From NCBI GenBank assembly GCA_900116485.1, contig FPAX01000001.1:186001-250000 (forward strand): 64,000 bases of DNA, read 5' to 3'. The notes under the pieces were generated by a model, which worked only from the letters and a program-made list of their open reading frames with translations, was not told where the DNA came from and did not search any database. Positions 60,052 to 64,000 of this stretch are shown one piece after another. The stretch comes from Selenomonas sp. GACV-9 (GTDB taxonomy: Bacteria; Bacillota; Negativicutes; Selenomonadales; Selenomonadaceae). The position numbers and the translations under genes were made by a program. The number at the start of each line of letters is the position of its first letter. Within the stretch, counting starts at the first letter, position 1.

Positions 60052-60135
60052 ACAAACGAAAAAGAGGGGTAGACCACGAGTTTACACCGGTAGGAGAGTC
60101 TTCGGGATGGTGACCTGTGAGACTCTTTTATTTTT
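60052..60135 (+). ncRNA. Antisense RNA antitoxin, second type (predicted, about 85 nt)
   Basis: Begins downstream of the 60017-60045 promoter and ends at a hairpin AGAGTC/GACTCT followed by TTTATTTTT (60095-60135). Positions 60055-60082 are imperfectly complementary to the toxin start on the minus strand: ACCACG pairs with the GTG start region, and AACGAAAAAGAG pairs with CTCTTTTCGTT a few codons later. TGGTG in its terminator loop can pair with CACCA in the loop of the toxin 3' hairpin (60193-60213). It converges on the toxin gene without overlapping it. Confidence 0.6.
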
Positions 60136-60140
60136 GCCTA

Positions 60141-60179
60141 CAAAAAGATACGCGCCAATGCTGTGATGCACTGACGCGT
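60141..60179 (-). terminator. Toxin transcript terminator, second unit
   Basis: Plus-strand ACGCGCCAATGC (60150-60161) and GCACTGACGCGT (60168-60179); on the minus strand ATCTTTTTG follows. It lies back to back with the antitoxin terminator. Confidence 0.65.
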
Positions 60180-60224
60180 TTTTGCGTCATCCGTCCGGTT
60201 GGTGGGGCCGGACTTCCGACAAGT

Positions 60225-60323
60225 TTAGTGTTTGCCGCTATGGCGTATCATGTCGTAGAGCCATGCAGCCACTAGACTACTGGCGATACCTACGACAAAC
60301 GAAAAGAGTAGGTTATCAACCAC
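60225..60323 (-). CDS. Hydrophobic type I toxin-like peptide (32 aa)
   Basis: The GTG start 60323 follows GGGAGGTGAAGCCC. The peptide is VDNLLFSFVVGIASSLVAAW then LYDMIRHSGKH: one membrane span with the WL-charged end seen in Fst/Ldr-type toxins, but not similar in sequence to the 18351 peptide. CCACGG and CCGTGG can pair and enclose both ribosome site and start codon. A minus-strand TATACT (60380-60385) is a possible -10. A broken copy is at 60513-60583. Confidence 0.6.
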   Translation of the reverse strand: MVDNLLFSFVVGIASSLVAAWLYDMIRHSGKH

Positions 60324-60512
60324 GGGCTTCACCTCCCTCGCTGCCGTGGGATTACCATGGTTAGAGGTAGCGGCAATGAATAGTATAGCACAAAAATTCA
60401 TAATGTGCGCGCACTGTGAACAAAGAATTATACATTTGTTTTTTCCCGCCATAGTGACGACATCGCAAAAGCCCTTGCCAGTATTTAAGGAAAATAGTAC
60501 AATATCATTACG
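60324..60512. other. Region between the two toxin copies
   Basis: Upstream leader of the 60225 toxin, then about 100 bp of sequence without a supported gene. Long minus-strand open frames through here are read-on from the broken toxin copy. Confidence 0.4.
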
Positions 60513-60583
60513 GAACTTGTCATAGAGCCATGCAGCCACTAGACTGCTGGCAATATCTACAACAAAAATAAGGTGTCAACCAC
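60513..60583 (-). pseudogene. Broken toxin copy
   Basis: Starts at GTG 60583 as VVDTLFLL-stop; a shift of frame restores VVDIASSLVAAWLYDKFRN, nearly the 60225 peptide. DNA identity to 60240-60300 is high. It lacks the original C-terminus. Confidence 0.6.
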
Positions 60584-60645
60584 AAGTTCACACCGGTAAA
60601 AGAGCCTGCAGACTGGTAACCTGCAAGGCTCTTTTATTTTGCCCC
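60575..60645 (+). ncRNA. Antitoxin remnant fused to the broken toxin
   Basis: CACACCGGTA and a terminator AAAAGAGCC/GGCTCTTTT (60598-60606, 60627-60635) resemble the end of the 60052 RNA. Its 5' half is instead the antisense of the toxin start, and no promoter sits upstream. Confidence 0.4.
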
Positions 60646-60733
60646 CGACACGAAAGAGGATTTTCCGCCCAAGCCGCGAACATACTATACATAGAAAATG
60701 CAGGAAATTGGGATATTTAAAGGGGGAGTTTAC

Positions 60734-60838
60734 ATTACCTGCCGCACCATCAAGCACCCGGAAAATTTCATTCCGTACAGTTCTCGGGAAGCAGCAATTA
60801 ATGACGGCTATGTGGCCTGCAAGGTTTGTCATCCTTAA
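60734..60838 (+). pseudogene. Ada-like zinc-finger protein, truncated third copy
   Basis: In-frame ITCRTIKHPENFIPYSSREA then AINDGYVACKVCHP-stop, nearly identical to the 59788 protein. The signal peptide and first cysteine region are gone and no start codon is in place. Confidence 0.75.
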
Positions 60839-60849
60839 CCATAGACACG

Positions 60850-60898
60850 AAAAGCTGGAACTTGACTAGTCAATCGGACTGGTCAAGCTCCAGCTTTT
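60850..60898. terminator. Long terminator-like inverted repeat
   Basis: 22-bp arms (60850-60871 and 60877-60898; two positions pair only as G-U) containing TTGACTAGTCAA. It ends in CTTTTGC to the right and CTTTTCG to the left. It lies before the convergent gene at 60916. Confidence 0.75.
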
Positions 60899-60915
60899 GC
60901 TTATTGGCAGGAAGG

Positions 60916-61569
60916 TTAATGGAGATTTTGCGGTACTACTTTTCCATTCATGAAAATATAGTAGCTTTTTATTTGATAAGGCAACTGCGCTAAGACACGC
61001 TTTTGCTTAGGTGTCAAAGTGCCGCTATAAGCGTCTCTTTTTTCCCGTAGTAGGGAAAAAAGTTCTTTTGCTGTAAGTGTTGGATTAGCATCAAGAATTT
61101 TTTTAGCTTGATTGAGTGCTACACTATTGGCAAATTCCTCGGGGATAGTAGAGCCAGCAGCTATATGCTTTTTTAGATTTGTTTCCAAAGTTATTTTTCT
61201 TTCTATAATCTTATTCAAAGCAACATCTTTTTCATTAATATCTTTGCCAAAAAGGACAGGAGTTGTATGAGTAAGTGCATATCCCAGGCACATAATCCCC
61301 ATAAACAATCCGTATCCTCCAAACAAAAAGCAACAAATTATCGTCACGCAAATCCCAAAAAATATCAAGCACCCTTTACCACCAAGAAATTTTGCCGTAT
61401 ATTCTTCCGTTTGACGAATTATATCGTTAATCAGTGGTGTATCAATATCGAATTGTTTTCTCCAGTAATTTATACTACTTGATAAATCACCTGCCATTAG
61501 TAGTCTTTGTCGGTTAACGATTATGTTTACAATGTCAGTCAATAGTTTAGCACGAGTCATTTGTGCCAT
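60916..61569 (-). CDS. Hypothetical membrane protein
   Basis: 217 residues from ATG 61569 (AAGGGAG upstream); an extension to 61593 lacks a site. A helical N-terminal domain (LLTDIVNIIVNRQRLLMAGD) is followed by two hydrophobic segments (about 66-87 and 90-107, CLIFFGICVTIICCFLFGGY), then a Lys-rich cytoplasmic helical C-terminus with TLTAKELFSLLREKRDAYSG. AT-rich. Family not recognised. Confidence 0.6.
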   Translation of the reverse strand: MAQMTRAKLLTDIVNIIVNRQRLLMAGDLSSSINYWRKQFDIDTPLINDIIRQTEEYTAKFLGGKGCLIFFGICVTIICCFLFGGYGLFMGIMCLGYALTHTTPVLFGKDINEKDVALNKIIERKITLETNLKKHIAAGSTIPEEFANSVALNQAKKILDANPTLTAKELFSLLREKRDAYSGTLTPKQKRVLAQLPYQIKSYYIFMNGKVVPQNLH

Positions 61570-61664
61570 AGCAAACTCCCTTTTGCAAAACAAGTAAATT
61601 GTTAATTCATTTTCTCATTTAGTTAATAACATTTATTATAATTAGAATAAATGTTACACATCAC

Positions 61665-63209
61665 TTATCCCGCCCTTCTTATGCTTATGTAATTCACCTT
61701 ATTATTGTTTTTTTCAACTGCAAAGCGAATGATACATTCTCCAATTTTAGCATCATTAACTTTATACTCTATCAAGTCATAATTTCCATACTCTGATGTT
61801 TCATAAGCTCCGCCATACGCCTTAACAGTATCATGGATACTAGATTGTTCATGAATACCTCTACCAGTTTTTGCATTTGGCGAATTAGAAACAATCATTT
61901 GTATTTGACTGTCAGAGATATGTACTTCAACATCTTTATATTTTTGAACTGTTATACCATTTTTATTTTCTGTTGTAATTGGTGTCCCAAGTAATGACGA
62001 TAAATCAGTTACAGCATTAGTTAACGCAACTCCCCCCAAACTAAGTTTATCATTTTGCTTAGTAGGCGTTGCATTATTTGTATTGACTTCTTTTCCGATA
62101 TTTTGCTGATTAAATGTGTTGCCATTGTATTGTATGCGAATTTCATAGGTCGGTGGATTAGAATACTTTGCATCTTTACCACCTATGTATTTTTCTGATT
62201 CAGGTATTGGCGCAGGTGTTCCATCAGAATGATAGGCATTTACTTGTATAATCCTGCATTTATCATCATATTTTAGAGCAACTTTATAAAATTTTTCTCT
62301 TATTGTATCAAGTGGTTTTTCATCTTTATCTAATGTTTCTATCGTTATAGGATAAGGATTATTATCTGTGTATGTATAACGTACAATAGCGCCCCAGCAC
62401 AGTGCATCAAATCTATTATTACGTGGAATTATAGGACTACTGAATTTGCTGATAATAATTCCACCACGATCCGGTTGAAACGGTTGCAGGCCTTCTGAAT
62501 AAAAAACCTCATAATATCTATTTTCGATAATGCGATTGTTGGAATCATATTTGTATTCATGGCGCATGCCAATATCGCCATTATCTCTCTTAAGAGAAAT
62601 TGATGATGGTAATAATGTACTATTATATTCCCATATATACTCAGTGGTCTTTTTATCATTTGAATCATATTGCTGAATGCTAGTTATTTTATCATCTTTA
62701 TAGGTTAAGGTATACTTTTCAGATAATGAATTACCTAATTTCACTAATACAGTTTTGGGTAGTCCGACGGCTCCATCGACTAATGTATATTTATTTGAAA
62801 TTTTGTCATTTTTGTCCGGTTTCCACTCATATTCCAAATCTTTACCATTCACATTAACAGCAAGTTCTTGAAATACAATAGAATCATATGATGTAAAAAA
62901 GAAATCAGTCATTGGTTTTAATACAAAAATGCAACCATAATCTAAATTACCATCATTAACGGCAGTTATTCTTTTTAATGTTCCATCCTCTTTTTCTACT
63001 TTTAAAGTTACCCCTGCATTATTTGCTTCACTATCTTTAACTTTGCATATACCAATAAATTTCCCATTTGGAAGCATTACGATTTGTCTGTAATAGCCTG
63101 CCTCAATATTTTGCCAAGACATATCGACATTAGTAAAAAATGAGCTCAGCATTATAATAACAAAGAGTATTACCACTCCAATCCCGCCGAGCTTCATAAT
63201 CTTTTCCAT
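61665..63209 (-). CDS. Hypothetical membrane-anchored protein with YD-like repeats
   Basis: 514 residues from ATG 63209 (GGGAGG 8 nt upstream); the GTG at 63218 overlaps that site. One N-terminal transmembrane segment (GGIGVVILFVIIMLSSFF), then a large extracytoplasmic part. Its middle carries repeats such as KYTLTYKDDKITSIQQYDSN, RHEYKYDSNNRIIENRYYEV and ALKYDDKCRIIQVNAYHSDG, the YxYD-N-R texture of RHS/YD repeats. The last 120 residues form a separate alpha/beta domain. AT-rich, likely acquired. Function unknown. Confidence 0.6.
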   Translation of the reverse strand: MEKIMKLGGIGVVILFVIIMLSSFFTNVDMSWQNIEAGYYRQIVMLPNGKFIGICKVKDSEANNAGVTLKVEKEDGTLKRITAVNDGNLDYGCIFVLKPMTDFFFTSYDSIVFQELAVNVNGKDLEYEWKPDKNDKISNKYTLVDGAVGLPKTVLVKLGNSLSEKYTLTYKDDKITSIQQYDSNDKKTTEYIWEYNSTLLPSSISLKRDNGDIGMRHEYKYDSNNRIIENRYYEVFYSEGLQPFQPDRGGIIISKFSSPIIPRNNRFDALCWGAIVRYTYTDNNPYPITIETLDKDEKPLDTIREKFYKVALKYDDKCRIIQVNAYHSDGTPAPIPESEKYIGGKDAKYSNPPTYEIRIQYNGNTFNQQNIGKEVNTNNATPTKQNDKLSLGGVALTNAVTDLSSLLGTPITTENKNGITVQKYKDVEVHISDSQIQMIVSNSPNAKTGRGIHEQSSIHDTVKAYGGAYETSEYGNYDLIEYKVNDAKIGECIIRFAVEKNNNKVNYISIRRAG

Positions 63210-63301
63210 TATGAACACCTCCCATTATAACCGCTTTAATTTATCATATAGCTACTACCAGCTCAATATTTCCATCTTTTACAATTAAAGTAATTCCTTA
63301 C

Positions 63302-63979
63302 TTAAATTTTGTATTTTTCTCTAGCCACTTGGCAAATAGACATAAGCGCATAATAATTTACCCTATGCGGATATTTTGAAGCCGGATGATAATAATCTAT
63401 CACCAATTTACCATTCCATTCACCAAACAAAGTCATATCCGTTTTATTATTCTTCCAGTCATCACCCAGTATAACTCTTAGGCAATGGCTGGTATAACCG
63501 CATACAATGATGTCAGGATTGATAATATCCAGTTCTCGGCGTAAAAAAACTCTATCCTCCTTAGCATATTTCTTCAATTCCTGGTAATCGGACTTCGATT
63601 GACCATTACTCTTTTTGACATTAATAACGGCTATGCGGTTTATATTCTGTCGGATATTGGTCTGTATTCTCTCTTGATCATACTCCTTGCCGTCACCAAA
63701 TGCCTGAAAGATTGCCTCCGTCCAAACAGCCACCTTCTTCCACATTTGCCATGGGCCACTAGCTTGCAAATTCTCTACTAAATTATAACCTTCATCATCG
63801 TGACGGGCTTCTTTCAATAAGTAGCAAATCTTTGGTGTAGATTGCCCATACCAATCCTCCGGCGATACAATGCCATCACGGATGAATCGCTCATAGCCCT
63901 TTCGCTTATGTGCCGCTTCCCATTCTTGAAATAGCGACTCCATTTCTGCACGCATTATTTTGATATTCATAGCATCCAA
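63302..63979 (-). CDS. Uracil-DNA glycosylase superfamily-like protein
   Basis: About 225 residues. PKICYLLKEARHD, RIAVINVKKSNGQSKSDY, LDIINPDIIVCGYTSHC and LVIDYYHPASKYPHRVNYYA recall the UDG fold, with HPAS in place of HPSP and no clear catalytic GQDPY, so glycosylase activity is doubtful. Start uncertain: TTG 63979 has AGAGGTG 8 nt upstream; TTG 63985 and ATG 63970 are alternatives. The gene lies at the window edge but is complete. Confidence 0.55.
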   Translation of the reverse strand: MDAMNIKIMRAEMESLFQEWEAAHKRKGYERFIRDGIVSPEDWYGQSTPKICYLLKEARHDDEGYNLVENLQASGPWQMWKKVAVWTEAIFQAFGDGKEYDQERIQTNIRQNINRIAVINVKKSNGQSKSDYQELKKYAKEDRVFLRRELDIINPDIIVCGYTSHCLRVILGDDWKNNKTDMTLFGEWNGKLVIDYYHPASKYPHRVNYYALMSICQVAREKYKI

Positions 63980-64000
63980 TCCCAATACACCTCTTTCCCA

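Noticed and set aside
60225..60539. A 104-codon minus-strand frame through both toxin copies
   Set aside because: It is read-through from the broken copy into the intact one; the intact toxin has its own ribosome site and GTG start at 60323.
1..64000. tRNA, rRNA or CRISPR array
   Set aside because: No cloverleaf, rRNA-like block or regularly spaced direct repeats were noticed in reading; a covariance-model scan would settle it.

Overview
The window looks like chromosomal DNA of a diderm Firmicute (Negativicutes, most likely Selenomonadaceae). That placement is inference. It rests on Firmicutes-type genes (TrpR-like yerC next to a split hisZ/hisG, a Gram-positive style LexA, NAD-linked pyrK/pyrD dihydroorotate dehydrogenase, ynbB) together with an outer-membrane autotransporter barrel. 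The core is moderately GC-rich. Two stretches (about 16.1-25.3 kb and 59.6-64 kb) are AT-richer and look acquired. No tRNA, rRNA or CRISPR array was seen.

Layout. 1-4.1 kb: end of ftsK, alaS and a membrane fusion protein. 4.2-13.9 kb: histidine biosynthesis (yerC, hisZ, an HD-domain gene, hisGDCBHAF, hisIE), then a nitroreductase and a zinc-ribbon protein. The hisG promoter carries direct repeats that may be an operator. 13.9-16.8 kb: an EAL protein fused to a DUF2971-like domain, HicAB and a small membrane protein. 16.845-25.291 kb: a decayed integrated element bounded by a 20-bp direct repeat. It holds a twice-broken tyrosine integrase, an IS30 scrap, CI/Cro-like regulators, terminase fragments and cargo genes. 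25.4-36.2 kb: cell-wall hydrolases (NlpC/P60 and GH84), lexA, ynbB, hflX with a JAMM-like N-terminal domain, a YejK-like gene, a LUD protein, a methyltransferase and hypothetical genes. 36.3-37.3 kb: two small exported proteins. 37.5-47.1 kb: the pyrimidine operon, in minus-strand order pyrB, pyrC, carA, carB, pyrK, pyrD, pyrF, pyrE, behind a leader with a terminator and a candidate antiterminator. 47.4-55.8 kb: a DUF1294 protein, FIST-GGDEF, a beta-CASP RNase-like protein, a soluble hybrid histidine kinase, murB and trmL. 55.8-64 kb: an autotransporter with an HELGH motif, Ada-like zinc-finger secreted proteins, a toxin-antitoxin cluster and AT-rich hypothetical genes.

The most interesting signal is a family of tiny type I toxin-antitoxin units that ordinary gene calling would miss. 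At 18.18-18.51 kb a 28-residue hydrophobic peptide gene lies opposite a divergently transcribed RNA of about 67 nt. That RNA carries a 16-nt exact complement to the toxin message just inside its start, and its terminator loop is a 7-nt perfect complement to a loop in the toxin 3' end. At 60.0-60.33 kb an unrelated 32-residue peptide has the same logic in convergent layout. Two further copies (37.25-37.42 kb and 60.51-60.64 kb) look like deletions between the toxin-start repeats.

A second dispersed signal is the palindrome TTGAC-NN-GTCAA. It has at least seven perfect copies where about 0.06 would be expected by chance, and lies in promoters, terminators and genes.
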